The notes beneath the pieces are model-generated. The model made no database searches, was not told the DNA's origin, and saw only the letters and a program-made list of their open reading frames with translations. A program made the translations under genes and the position numbers. This document shows, one piece after another, positions 23,746 through 32,698 of a stretch of 64,000 bases of DNA. The DNA is taken from positions 11,114-75,113 of the forward strand of contig NZ_QRIL01000020.1 of NCBI RefSeq assembly GCF_003471165.1, given 5' to 3'. Within the stretch, counting starts at the first letter, position 1; every line of letters begins with the position of its first letter. The stretch comes from Ruminococcus sp. AM22-13 (GTDB taxonomy: Bacteria; Bacillota; Clostridia; Lachnospirales; Lachnospiraceae).

Positions 23746-26508
23746 ATGATTAAAAAGACATTGAAGATTAATGGTGTTGAGAGAATACTTATTCTTGATA
23801 AGGATGAGACACTGGCGCAGGTACTCCGTAATCACCTTCTTCTTACAGGATGTAAGATCGGCTGCGGTGAAGGTCACTGTGGAGCCTGTAATGTTATTAT
23901 GAACGGAAAAGTTACAAGATCCTGTATCTACAAGATGAGCCGTGTTCCCGATCATGCAGAGATCACAACCATTGAGGGTGTGGGAACACTTTCTGATATG
24001 CACCCGATCCAGGTTGCGTGGATGGCATATGGATGTGCACAGTGCGGTTTCTGTTCACCGGGCTTTATTATTTCGGCAAAAGTGCTTCTGGATAATAATC
24101 CAAGCCCTACCCGTGAAGAGGTAAGAGACTGGTTTAACAAACAGCGTAATCTCTGCCGTTGTACAGGTTACAAGCCGCTGATCGATGCTACTATGGCAGC
24201 AGCAGCAGTTATGCGCGGTGAGATGACAAAGGAAGATCTTGTGTTCAAACAGACAGGGGATTCTATTGTTGGAACAAACTATATCCGTCCGTCAGCAGCA
24301 CAGAAGGTAACAGGTACCTGGGACTTTGGTGCGGATGATGCGTTAAAGATGCCTTCAGGAACACTTCGTCTTGCTCTTACACAGGCAAAGGTTTCTCATG
24401 CAAATATCCTCAGCATTGACACAGCAGAAGCAGAGAGCATGCCTGGTGTTGTTCGAGTTATCACAGCAAAAGATATTAAGGCAGCAGGCGGAACTAATAA
24501 GATCAATGGTCTTGTAATGCTTCCAAAACACAACAAGACAGACGGTTTTGAACGTCCTGTACTCTGCGATGAAAAAATCTTCCAGTTTGGTGATGCGATT
24601 GCCATCGTAGCTGCTGATACAGAAGAGCATGCACGTGCAGCAGCAGAAGCAGTTAAAGTTGAGATTGAAGAGCTTCCTGCATACATGAATGCAATGGATG
24701 CCATCGCACCGGATGCAGCGGAGATCCATCCCGGTACTCCGAACGCATTCTTTGAGACAAACTGTATCAAGGGCCCTGATTTTGACTGGGACAGCATTCC
24801 GGATTCACAGCAGGTTGAGATAGAATCTTACTGTTCACGTCAGCCTCATCTTCATCTTGAGCCGGACTGCGGTTATGGTTATATTGACGAAGACGGTATG
24901 ATAACTGTTCATTCCAAATCCATTGGTATCCATCTGCATATGCCTATGATCGCTGATGGTATCGGTGTGCCAATGGAGAACTTACGAATTGTTCAGAATC
25001 ATGCAGGAGGAACCTTTGGTTACAAGTTCTCTCCTACAAATGAGGCTTTGATCGGTGCTGCTGTTAAGATTCTTGAACGTCCAGTATCTCTGGTATTTAA
25101 TCAGTTCCAGAATATTACATATACAGGAAAGAGATCTCCTGCATTTATGAATATCAAGCTTGCAGCAGATGAAAACGGTAAGCTTCTTGCACTCTGGGGC
25201 AATAACTATGTGGATCATGGTCCATACTCAGAATTCGGTGACCTGCTTACAATGAGACTTTCCCAGTTTACAGGTGCAGGTTATGGAATCAATTCTATCC
25301 GTAATAAATCTACAACAGTATTTACAAACCACGCATGGGGTTCCGCATTCCGTGCTTACGGTTCTCCGCAGTCTTACATGGGATCTGAGATCGCGATAGA
25401 TGTTCTGGCAGCAAAGATGGGAATCGACCCGTTCGATATCCGTGAAATGAACTGTTACAAAGAATCCGAAGGCAGTACGATCCCTACAGGTTATCCGCCT
25501 GAAGTATACTGTGAAGAAGATCTGTTCAAGACAGCACGTCCACTGTATGAAGCAGCTAAGAAACGTGTGGCTGAAAAGAATGCAGCTTCTGATGGTAAGA
25601 TCAAATATGGCATCGGTGTATCTCTCGGTGTATATGGCTGTGGCCTTGACGGTGTTGATACATCAAACGCATTTGCAGAGCTGAATCCGGATGGAACAGT
25701 TACAATGTATGCTGCATGGGAAGATCATGGACAGGGCGCTGATATGGGTGTTCTTGTATCATCTCATGAAACACTTCGTCAGGCAGGAATCAGACCGGAA
25801 CAGATTAAACTTGTTATGAATGATACCAAGACATGTCCTAATGCAGGTCCTGCAGGTGGATCACGTTCACAGGTTATGTCAGGTAATGCATGTCGTCTGG
25901 CAGCAGAAAACCTTGTGGCAGCCATGAAAAAAGAAGACGGAACATTTCGTACTTATGATGAAATGGTGGCTGAAGGTCTTGCAACAAAATATGAAGGTAA
26001 CTGGGTAACAACCTTCTGTGCAGATCATCCGATTGATCAGGATACAGCACAGGGAGATCCATTTGCAACCTACATGTACACGATCTTCCTTCCGGAAGTT
26101 GCTGTTAATACAGAAACAGGTAAAGTTAAAGTTGAGAAGTTCACCTGTGTGGCTGATGTAGGTACGATTATGAACAGACTTCTTGTAGAAGGCAACTTCT
26201 ACGGTGGTCTTGTACAGGGTATCGGTCTTGCTCTTACAGAAGATTTCGAGGATCTGAACCATGATACTTCTCTGAAAAACTGTGGTATTCCGTATCCAAA
26301 TGATGCGCCGGATGATATTGAACTTCATTTCAATGAAACATATCGTCCAAGTGGTCCTTACGGTGCTGCCGGCTGTGGTGAGGCTCCGTTGGATGCTCCT
26401 CATCCTGCAATCCTGAATGCAATCTACAATGCTACAGGCGCACGTATCACACGTGTTCCTGCCCGCCCTGAAAAGATTCTTGCAGCATTAAAGGAACTTG
26501 AAAAATAA
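23746..26508 (+). CDS. Molybdopterin-dependent aldehyde oxidoreductase (MOP-type, single chain)
   Basis: 920-residue enzyme of the xanthine oxidase family in one chain without FAD domain, like Desulfovibrio aldehyde oxidoreductase (907 residues). [2Fe-2S] ligands fall at C40, C45, C48, C60 and C100, C103, C137, C139, the same numbers as in that enzyme. Moco-domain motifs include 'GGTFGYKFSPTNEA', 'GQGADMGVLV', 'GPAGGSRSQVMSG' and 'GAAGCGEAPLDAPHPA' with the catalytic Glu at about 879. It oxidises an aldehyde or N-heterocycle, passing electrons to Fe-S partners. The start is set by AAGGAGGT at 23731-23738; a longer frame from 23695 is rejected. Flanking genes supply maturation and electron transfer. 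Confidence 0.95.
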   Translation: MIKKTLKINGVERILILDKDETLAQVLRNHLLLTGCKIGCGEGHCGACNVIMNGKVTRSCIYKMSRVPDHAEITTIEGVGTLSDMHPIQVAWMAYGCAQCGFCSPGFIISAKVLLDNNPSPTREEVRDWFNKQRNLCRCTGYKPLIDATMAAAAVMRGEMTKEDLVFKQTGDSIVGTNYIRPSAAQKVTGTWDFGADDALKMPSGTLRLALTQAKVSHANILSIDTAEAESMPGVVRVITAKDIKAAGGTNKINGLVMLPKHNKTDGFERPVLCDEKIFQFGDAIAIVAADTEEHARAAAEAVKVEIEELPAYMNAMDAIAPDAAEIHPGTPNAFFETNCIKGPDFDWDSIPDSQQVEIESYCSRQPHLHLEPDCGYGYIDEDGMITVHSKSIGIHLHMPMIADGIGVPMENLRIVQNHAGGTFGYKFSPTNEALIGAAVKILERPVSLVFNQFQNITYTGKRSPAFMNIKLAADENGKLLALWGNNYVDHGPYSEFGDLLTMRLSQFTGAGYGINSIRNKSTTVFTNHAWGSAFRAYGSPQSYMGSEIAIDVLAAKMGIDPFDIREMNCYKESEGSTIPTGYPPEVYCEEDLFKTARPLYEAAKKRVAEKNAASDGKIKYGIGVSLGVYGCGLDGVDTSNAFAELNPDGTVTMYAAWEDHGQGADMGVLVSSHETLRQAGIRPEQIKLVMNDTKTCPNAGPAGGSRSQVMSGNACRLAAENLVAAMKKEDGTFRTYDEMVAEGLATKYEGNWVTTFCADHPIDQDTAQGDPFATYMYTIFLPEVAVNTETGKVKVEKFTCVADVGTIMNRLLVEGNFYGGLVQGIGLALTEDFEDLNHDTSLKNCGIPYPNDAPDDIELHFNETYRPSGPYGAAGCGEAPLDAPHPAILNAIYNATGARITRVPARPEKILAALKELEK

Positions 26509-26591
26509 CTGTTAGTATAATTTTATCATGTGCTATAATAAGGGGAGACGGGAGACTGTCTCCCCTTTGGAAATGAAAGGAGTATCGGGTT

Positions 26592-28886
26592 ATGACATAT
26601 ATACAGGAAAGAGGTTCCACTCATGTTTATCACGTAAATCGAATGTCAAAGGAAGAGATGGATCATATGATCGGTCTCTGTGTTCATGAACAGCCGGCGT
26701 ACTGTGTTGCAGCCTGTCCTTTCAAAGCAGATACAAAAGAAATGTTGTTTTATGCTGCAAAAGGAAACTTTAAGAAAGCTCTGGCTATCTATGAAAAGAT
26801 CACACCATTTCCCATGATCCTCTGTGACGGATGTACTGCACCCTGTGAGGAGAAATGCAGACTCTGTGAGCTGGGTGATGGCATATCTATACGTGAAGTA
26901 GAACGTGCCATTGTCCGATATGGGGAACCTGGAAAACGGAGCAGTGTATTTCGTATCAGAAAGAAAAAAAAGGCTGTGATTTTTGGCTCAGGATTATTCC
27001 CGCTATTTCTTGCAGGGGAACTGGAAAAGAAGATGTATCCTGCAACCATTTACTGTCAGGAGAAAGATTATGAAGCCTATATTGCAGCAGCAGCACCGGA
27101 GCTTTCGGAATCAGATTGTAGAAATGAAGCAAAACGTCTCAGTTCCATGGATCTTTCCTTTGAATTCGGATGCAGTCTTGACCTTCCGTTTATCAGAGAG
27201 AAAATGAAGGAGGCAGATGTGGTCTGTGCTTCAGAGGAGGTGGCCAAAAAGCTGGCTCCTGAAGAAACAGCAGACGCAGAGATCATGCTGAGAGAACAGG
27301 CAGGGATCGTCAGCGGTCCGGCCCAGTCTGTGATGGATGCGGCTTTTGCTGCAAAAAGAGCTGCCCTGACTGTAGATCTCCTTGTTCAGAACCTTTCACC
27401 CCACAGTAACAGAGGCAGTGAAGGGGCAGTTACCACCAGACTCTATACAAATATGGAAGGGATGAAAGGTTCCAAAAAGATTCCCTGCAGCATAGATGGA
27501 TATTCAAAGGAAGAAGCTGTTGAGGAAGCAAAACGATGCATTCAGTGCCACTGTGATGAGTGTATGAAAAGCTGTGTCTATTTAAGTGAATATAAAAAGC
27601 ACCCTGGTCTTCTTGCACGTGAAATCTATAATAATACCCAGATCATTATGGGAGATCACCAGATGAATAAACCGATGAATTCCTGTTCACTCTGCGGACA
27701 GTGCACTGTAACCTGTCCAAATGGGTTTGATATGAGCCAGGTCTGCAAATCTGCAAGAGAAAATATGGTGTCTACAGACAAGATGCCTCTGGCACCTCAT
27801 GAATTTGCATTGATGGATATGCTGTTCTCCAATTCGGAGGCTTTCTTATGCAGACCTCAGCCGGGATATGAAACCTGCAGATATGTATTTTTCCCGGGAT
27901 GTCAGGCAGGAGCTATAGCGCCGGATGTTGTCACAGAGGCATATGAGGATCTTTGCAGGAGGACAGAGGGCGGTGTTGCTCTGATGCTGGGATGTTGTGG
28001 TGCTATCAGTGAATGGGCAGGACGCTATGAAATGACAGAAAAGGTAAATGAACAGCTGAAGCAGGAACTTGCAAAGCTGGGAGATCCTATGATCATAGCA
28101 GGCTGTCCAAGCTGTATGAAACAGTTAAAAGAGAGTCTTGGTGCCAGAATCACAGGAATCTGGGAGATCTTAAAGGAGATCGGACTTCCCGGACAGGCAA
28201 AAGGACTGGAGATACCTGTTGCAATACATGATGCCTGCGGCGCCAGGGGAAATACACAGACACAGGATACAATAAGAGAGCTTCTTGCAGATATGGGGTG
28301 CACTGTTGTAAACACAAAATATTCCAGAGATCTGTCTCCCTGTTGCGGATACGGCGGACTGACTTCCTACGCTAATAAAGAGATGGCAGATAAAATGACA
28401 GAAAAGTGTCTGGAACGATCCGATGCCCCATATATAACGTACTGCATGGCATGCAGGGACCGATTTGTCAGGGAAGGCAGGGAATCCAGACATATCCTTG
28501 AACTTCTGTATGGCACAAATGCCGTCAATATGCCGGATATCAGTGAAAAACGCTACAACCGGCTTGTGCTAAAAGAGAAGCTTTTAAAAAATATATGGAA
28601 TGAGGAACTGATGATGGAGAAAAAAGATTATACCGTTGCATATACAGAAGATGCTATCAGTATGATGGATGAACGTATGATACTGAAAAGTGATGTGGAG
28701 CGTGTATTATCAGATTACAGAGAAAACCAGGAAGCGATTTTTGATGAAGAGACAAAAGAACTGGTGACAAGGAGCAGACTTGGAAATGTGACATTCTGGG
28801 TGCGATTTGTGGAAACTGAAGAAGGGTATCTGGTACGCAGAGCATACAGTCACAGAATGAATATTATGAAAAGGGTGGGACAGTAA
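26592..28886 (+). CDS. Fe-S / CCG-domain electron-transfer protein with reduced flavin module (DVU_1558 type)
   Basis: 764-residue protein. The order is an N-terminal [4Fe-4S] domain like GltD/DPD ('CVAACPFKADTKEML', 'CDGCTAPCEEKCRLCELGDG'), a short dinucleotide-fold remnant ('KKAVIFGSGLFPLFLAGEL', about 125-245), a GltD-like 'EAKRCIQCHCDECMKSC', a ferredoxin motif 'CSLCGQCTVTCPNGFDM', then two CCG repeats ('FFPGCQAG', 'LGCCGAISEWAGR', 'DACGARG', 'SPCCGYGG') as in HdrB/GlpC, and a C-terminal tail of about 110 residues. It probably shuttles electrons from the oxidoreductase to a quinone, thiol or ferredoxin acceptor. The stop TAA shares its last A with the next ATG. Confidence 0.85.
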   Translation: MTYIQERGSTHVYHVNRMSKEEMDHMIGLCVHEQPAYCVAACPFKADTKEMLFYAAKGNFKKALAIYEKITPFPMILCDGCTAPCEEKCRLCELGDGISIREVERAIVRYGEPGKRSSVFRIRKKKKAVIFGSGLFPLFLAGELEKKMYPATIYCQEKDYEAYIAAAAPELSESDCRNEAKRLSSMDLSFEFGCSLDLPFIREKMKEADVVCASEEVAKKLAPEETADAEIMLREQAGIVSGPAQSVMDAAFAAKRAALTVDLLVQNLSPHSNRGSEGAVTTRLYTNMEGMKGSKKIPCSIDGYSKEEAVEEAKRCIQCHCDECMKSCVYLSEYKKHPGLLAREIYNNTQIIMGDHQMNKPMNSCSLCGQCTVTCPNGFDMSQVCKSARENMVSTDKMPLAPHEFALMDMLFSNSEAFLCRPQPGYETCRYVFFPGCQAGAIAPDVVTEAYEDLCRRTEGGVALMLGCCGAISEWAGRYEMTEKVNEQLKQELAKLGDPMIIAGCPSCMKQLKESLGARITGIWEILKEIGLPGQAKGLEIPVAIHDACGARGNTQTQDTIRELLADMGCTVVNTKYSRDLSPCCGYGGLTSYANKEMADKMTEKCLERSDAPYITYCMACRDRFVREGRESRHILELLYGTNAVNMPDISEKRYNRLVLKEKLLKNIWNEELMMEKKDYTVAYTEDAISMMDERMILKSDVERVLSDYRENQEAIFDEETKELVTRSRLGNVTFWVRFVETEEGYLVRRAYSHRMNIMKRVGQ

Positions 28887-29107
28887 TGGCAGCAGAGAGA
28901 ACATATTATACCATTGATCCTGAGGGAAAGCTGACCTGCATGAAATGCAAGGTTCCTCTTGTAAAAGGAAAAGCAAAATTTATGTATCTGGAGAACGGTT
29001 TTCCTGTTGAGATGCCGGTTTGTCCCAAATGTGGTTTTGTCTATGTTCCGGAAGAACTGGCTCTTGGAAAGGTTCTGGCAGTGGAACGTGCACTGGAGGA
29101 TAAATAG
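28886..29107 (+). CDS. Small CxxC...CxxC redox/zinc-ribbon protein (DVU_1557 type)
   Basis: 73-residue protein with two cysteine pairs, 'CMKC' (about residues 18-21) and 'CPKC' (about 46-49), the pattern of a zinc ribbon or rubredoxin-like site. It starts on the last base of the previous stop codon and ends one base before the next ATG, so it is tightly coupled within the operon. The family is found only in this kind of molybdoenzyme locus as far as I recall. Its role is unknown. Confidence 0.8.
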   Translation: MAAERTYYTIDPEGKLTCMKCKVPLVKGKAKFMYLENGFPVEMPVCPKCGFVYVPEELALGKVLAVERALEDK

Positions 29108-29641
29108 ATGAACAGACATCCCGGAGGGGAAGAGCAGACACTTCATCTTCTGAAAAGCATAGAACTGAAAAAAGGAATGAAAGCTCTGGATCTGGGAGCA
29201 GGAGAGGGAGAGACAGTGCGGATTATGAAAGCATTTGGTCTGAATGTGCAGGGGGTGGATCTTGCTCCGCGAAGCAGTGAGGTGCAGAGGGGAGATTTTC
29301 TGGACCTTCAGTATGCAGCAGACAGTATGGATCTCTGTATCAGCCAGTGTGCATTTTTTGTCAGCAGAAATCAGAAAAAGGCAGTTTCTGAATGCTGGCG
29401 TGTACTGAAAAAGGGAGGATTTCTTTTACTGTCAGATCTGGATCCGGGCAATCTTTTGGAAATTGTGAAAGAAACAGGATTTACGATTCTCTGTCAGGAG
29501 GACCAGACTGCTCTCTGGAGAGAATATTATCTGGAAGCAATCTGGAATGATTCATTCTGCTGCGAAGATTATAAGCTTTTGCAGAATGAATACAAAGGCA
29601 GAAAAATAGGCTATACCATGGTGGTTGGCAGAAAGGAGTAA
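29108..29641 (+). CDS. trsM: SAM-dependent methyltransferase TrsM (DVU_1556 type)
   Basis: 177-residue class I methyltransferase. Motif I 'ALDLGAGEGETVRIMKAFGL' is near residue 25, the post-I acidic residue in 'VQGVDLAP' near 45, motif IV-like 'MDLCISQCAFFVSR' near 70, and 'CWRVLKKGGFLLLSDL' near 90. The N-terminal 'NRHPGGEEQTLHLL' is a family feature. It lies between the small redox protein and the C-GCAxxG-C-C protein, three genes upstream of nothing unrelated, in the constant gene order of TrsM/TrsS loci. The substrate is unknown; a small molecule or cofactor handled with the radical SAM partner is plausible. Confidence 0.83.
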   Translation: MNRHPGGEEQTLHLLKSIELKKGMKALDLGAGEGETVRIMKAFGLNVQGVDLAPRSSEVQRGDFLDLQYAADSMDLCISQCAFFVSRNQKKAVSECWRVLKKGGFLLLSDLDPGNLLEIVKETGFTILCQEDQTALWREYYLEAIWNDSFCCEDYKLLQNEYKGRKIGYTMVVGRKE

Positions 29642-29644
29642 TGT

Positions 29645-30076
29645 ATGGATCTCTACGAAAGAATAATGGAATTAGGCAGCATGGGATATCATTGTTCACA
29701 GATTATTATGATCATGACTCTGGAAACCATAGGAGAGGAAAATCCACAGCTTGTAAAGGCAATGGGAGGCCTTGGAGGAGGAATTGGTTACTGTGGAGAT
29801 ACCTGTGGGTGTCTGACAGGAAGTGCCTGTGCAATCGGATATTTTCTCGGTAATCTGGCTCCTGAGGAGAAGGAAGATGCACAGATGAAGCCGGCTGTAC
29901 AGGAATTATATCAGTGGTTCCGCCAGAAGACAGAGGAAGAATTTGGAGCTTTTTACTGTAAGGATATCACTCATCTGGAATGGGGCATAATTATGGAGAA
30001 ATGTCCCGGACTTATTGCAGATACTTATACAAAAGTTATGGAAATACTGATAGAACGGGAGGTACTGGAGCTTTGA
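29645..30076 (+). CDS. C-GCAxxG-C-C family protein (DVU_1555 type)
   Basis: 143-residue protein of the C_GCAxxG_C_C family. Conserved cysteines are in 'GYHCSQIIM' (about residue 17), 'GYCGDTCGCLTGSACAIGYFLG' (about 49-70, with the GC-x-TG-xx-C variant of the signature) and 'YCKDI...EKCPGLI' near the end. Family members are putative redox or metal-binding proteins, often beside oxidoreductases. GGAG ahead of the ATG at 29645 decides the start; an ATG four bases earlier is out of frame. The C-terminus overlaps the TTG start of the radical SAM gene. Confidence 0.85.
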   Translation: MDLYERIMELGSMGYHCSQIIMIMTLETIGEENPQLVKAMGGLGGGIGYCGDTCGCLTGSACAIGYFLGNLAPEEKEDAQMKPAVQELYQWFRQKTEEEFGAFYCKDITHLEWGIIMEKCPGLIADTYTKVMEILIEREVLEL

Positions 30077-31398
30077 TCACCATCGGCAAAACAAAAAGTG
30101 TCTGTCCGGAATGTATGAAGGTAGTTCCTGCCAAAAAGTGTATTGGTGAAGACGGGATTTATCTGGTAAAGGAATGTAATGCTCATGGGAAATTTCAGAC
30201 TCTGATCTGGGAGGGAAATGTAACAGATTATCTTTCCTGGGAAAGAGAAAATCTCTCAGCAGAAACTCCTGTAAATCCGAAGGTTAAAGAAAAATCCTGT
30301 CCGGATAATTGCGGACTCTGTGAGGAACATGAAAGAAAAGGGTGCTGTATGATCCTGGAAGTCACAAAACGCTGTAATATGCACTGCCCTGTCTGCTTTG
30401 CTTCAGCAGGAGAAGACGGGGAAAACGGAGATATTCCTATCAGTGAAATAGAAAAACAGTATGATTTTCTGATGGCTCACGGAGGTCCTTTTAATATACA
30501 GCTCTCAGGAGGAGAGCCAACCATGAGAGATGATCTGCCTGAGATCATACATATGGGAAGAAAAAAAGGATTTACATTTTTTCAGTTAAATACCAATGGG
30601 ATCCGGCTTGCCAGGGAGGATGGATATGCCAGAAAGCTGAAAAAAGCAGGACTGAATACAGTATTTCTTCAGTTTGACGGTGTGACAGATCAGGTTTATG
30701 AGACTTTGCGTGGGCAGGCTATGATGGAACTGAAGAAAAAGGCGATCTTAAACTGCTCAGAAGCAGAGCTTGGTATTGCTCTTGTGCCGGTCATAGCGCC
30801 GGGAGTAAATGATATGCAGGTAGGGGATATCCTGAAATTTGGTCTGGATCATATGCCCTTTGTCCGTGGCGTACATTTTCAGCCTATCAGTTATTTTGGC
30901 AGATGTTCCCAGAAGCGCCCCACAAATCCCATCACCATACCAAAGATGCTGAGACTTATTGAAGAACAGACAGAGGGACTGATGAAAATTGAGGATTTTG
31001 CAGGCGGCGGAGCAGAGAATCCCTACTGCTCCTTCCATGCAAGTTATCTGAGAAAAGGGGAGCGGGAACTGAAGCTTCTTGAAAAAAAATCAGGAAAAGG
31101 ATGCTGCTGTACTACCAGTGATGATTCCAGACAGTATGTGGAAAATCAGTGGAGCTACAGTACAAAAAACTATGATGAAGGAGAAATGACACAGACAGAT
31201 GCGCTGGATGAGTTTCTGACCCGGATACATAATGAAACCTTTGCAGTATCAGGCATGATCTTTCAGGATGCCTGGAATCTGGATCTTGACCGTCTGAAAC
31301 GCTGTTATATCTGTGAAGTGGATCCTGATTATGGAATGGTGCCATTCTGTGCATATAATCTGACTAATCTGAAAGGAACATATTTATACAGAAAGTGA
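30073..31398 (+). CDS. trsS: Radical SAM protein TrsS
   Basis: 441-residue radical SAM enzyme. An N-terminal Cys-rich region ('SVCPECMKVVPAKK', 'CPDNCGLCEEHERKGCCMILE') precedes the canonical CxxxCxxC 'CNMHCPVC' near residue 103, then 'IQLSGGEPTMRDDLPE' and 'FFQLNTNGIRLAR'. Further cysteines occur near the C-terminus ('NPYCSFHASY', 'GCCCTT', 'CYICEVDPDYGMVPFCAYN'), probably auxiliary clusters. Some relatives are selenoproteins; this one is all cysteine, with no in-frame TGA. The start TTG at 30073 overlaps the previous stop and has GGAGG ten bases upstream. Its chemistry is unknown, and the family is tied to molybdenum hydroxylase loci. Confidence 0.87.
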   Translation: MITIGKTKSVCPECMKVVPAKKCIGEDGIYLVKECNAHGKFQTLIWEGNVTDYLSWERENLSAETPVNPKVKEKSCPDNCGLCEEHERKGCCMILEVTKRCNMHCPVCFASAGEDGENGDIPISEIEKQYDFLMAHGGPFNIQLSGGEPTMRDDLPEIIHMGRKKGFTFFQLNTNGIRLAREDGYARKLKKAGLNTVFLQFDGVTDQVYETLRGQAMMELKKKAILNCSEAELGIALVPVIAPGVNDMQVGDILKFGLDHMPFVRGVHFQPISYFGRCSQKRPTNPITIPKMLRLIEEQTEGLMKIEDFAGGGAENPYCSFHASYLRKGERELKLLEKKSGKGCCCTTSDDSRQYVENQWSYSTKNYDEGEMTQTDALDEFLTRIHNETFAVSGMIFQDAWNLDLDRLKRCYICEVDPDYGMVPFCAYNLTNLKGTYLYRK

Positions 31399-32591
31399 AA
31401 CGATCCAATATAGATGCAATGATCTGTAAGCAGGAAAGAATTACAGATATTACAAGGGAAACAATAATCAAAATACAGTTGGATAAACTGAATGCTGTTC
31501 TGAAAAGAGAAAAAAAAAGGCAGGGATTTTACAGAGATCTGCCGGAAAGGCTGGAAAGCCTTGCTGATCTGAAAACTCTTCCCTTTACAACGGAATCCGA
31601 CCTGGCCCAGAAAGGGAGCAGGATGTTACTATGCTCCCAGGGAGAAATACAGAGGATCATTTCAGAACAGACAAGCGGAACAACCGGTGCAGGTAAACGT
31701 GTATTTTACACAGAAGGAGATTGTGAACATACTATAGAACTTTTTATGGCCGGACTTGGGGAGTTTATTTATCCGGGAAGCAAGACTATGGTTGCCATGC
31801 CGTTTTCCGGTCCTTTTGGACTGGGAGAGCTGATCGCAGAAGCAATCAGACGTATAGGAGCACACCCCCTTTTAACCGGGAACAATAAAACCTATGGTGA
31901 GTTAAAAACAATTCTGGAAGAGGAGCAGCCAGATACTTATGTAGGTATGCCGACAGCACTGCTTTCCATGCTCAGAATGTGTGGAAAAGGCAGTATAAAG
32001 AGAGCACTGGTATCTGGGGATGCCTGTCCGGAAATAGTAATGAAAGAAATAGAAAAAATTCTGGGAACATCACTCTGGCCTCATTATGGTTCCAGAGAGA
32101 TAGGACTTGGGGGCGCAATCTGCTGTCAGGCTCATGAGGGCATGCACATGAGAGAGAATCACTGTATCACAGAAATCATAGATAAAGAGGGAAATGTTCT
32201 GTCTGACGGTCAATGGGGAGAACTGGTGATCACAACCATTGGGATGGAGGCACAGCCTATGATCAGATATCGGACCGGTGATCATACACGTATCATACCC
32301 GGAAAATGTATCTGTGGAAGTGAGATAAGGCGTCTGGATTTTGTAAGACGGATCGACCAGTCCCAAAGCATGAGAGAAATGGATGAATTACTGTTTCAGA
32401 TTCCGGAACTGGTAGATTGCTGTGTAAGGAGTGTTGGAGGGACAAAAGAAATCACAGCATTTTTTACATCAGACAACGGAGAAGAACTGATCAGAAATGT
32501 CTGTGCAGAGAAAAATATTATTTCTTTGGATTGCAGAAAAGCAGAATGGAGCGATAGGGCATTGTATCCTGCGAAACGTATTATTTTATAG
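31395..32591 (+). CDS. AMP-dependent CoA ligase-like enzyme (DVU_1553 type)
   Basis: 398-residue member of the phenylacetate-CoA ligase/acyl-adenylate superfamily. The P-loop 'SEQTSGTTGAGKRVFYTEGD' lies near residue 90, the 'YGSREIGLGGAIC' motif near 235, and 'MIRYRTGDHTRI' near 300 with the ATP-ribose Asp. It is shorter than PaaK and ends soon after the GD motif, so the C-terminal domain is reduced. The GTG start overlaps the TrsS stop, with no good ribosome binding site, implying coupling. It may activate a carboxylate, possibly the acid formed by the aldehyde oxidoreductase; that link is inferred. Confidence 0.85.
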   Translation: MKRSNIDAMICKQERITDITRETIIKIQLDKLNAVLKREKKRQGFYRDLPERLESLADLKTLPFTTESDLAQKGSRMLLCSQGEIQRIISEQTSGTTGAGKRVFYTEGDCEHTIELFMAGLGEFIYPGSKTMVAMPFSGPFGLGELIAEAIRRIGAHPLLTGNNKTYGELKTILEEEQPDTYVGMPTALLSMLRMCGKGSIKRALVSGDACPEIVMKEIEKILGTSLWPHYGSREIGLGGAICCQAHEGMHMRENHCITEIIDKEGNVLSDGQWGELVITTIGMEAQPMIRYRTGDHTRIIPGKCICGSEIRRLDFVRRIDQSQSMREMDELLFQIPELVDCCVRSVGGTKEITAFFTSDNGEELIRNVCAEKNIISLDCRKAEWSDRALYPAKRIIL

Positions 32592-32603
32592 AGAAACTAT
32601 TAG

Positions 32604-32656
32604 AAAACAGAACGAAACCTATTGACTGTCAGCCGGATTTCGTTCTGTTTTTTGTT
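32604..32656 (+). terminator. Terminator of the molybdoenzyme operon
   Basis: Fourteen-base stem AAAACAGAACGAAA / TTTCGTTCTGTTTT with a 20-base loop and TTTTGTTTT tail. On the other strand it could also end the DAHP synthase transcript. Confidence 0.85.
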
Positions 32657-32698
32657 TTATGAATAGTTATTTGCTCACATTTGTATTATCCATAAAAA

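Noticed and set aside
30073..31398. Selenocysteine codon in the radical SAM gene TrsS
   Set aside because: Some relatives are selenoproteins, but here every expected position is cysteine and there is no in-frame TGA before the stop.
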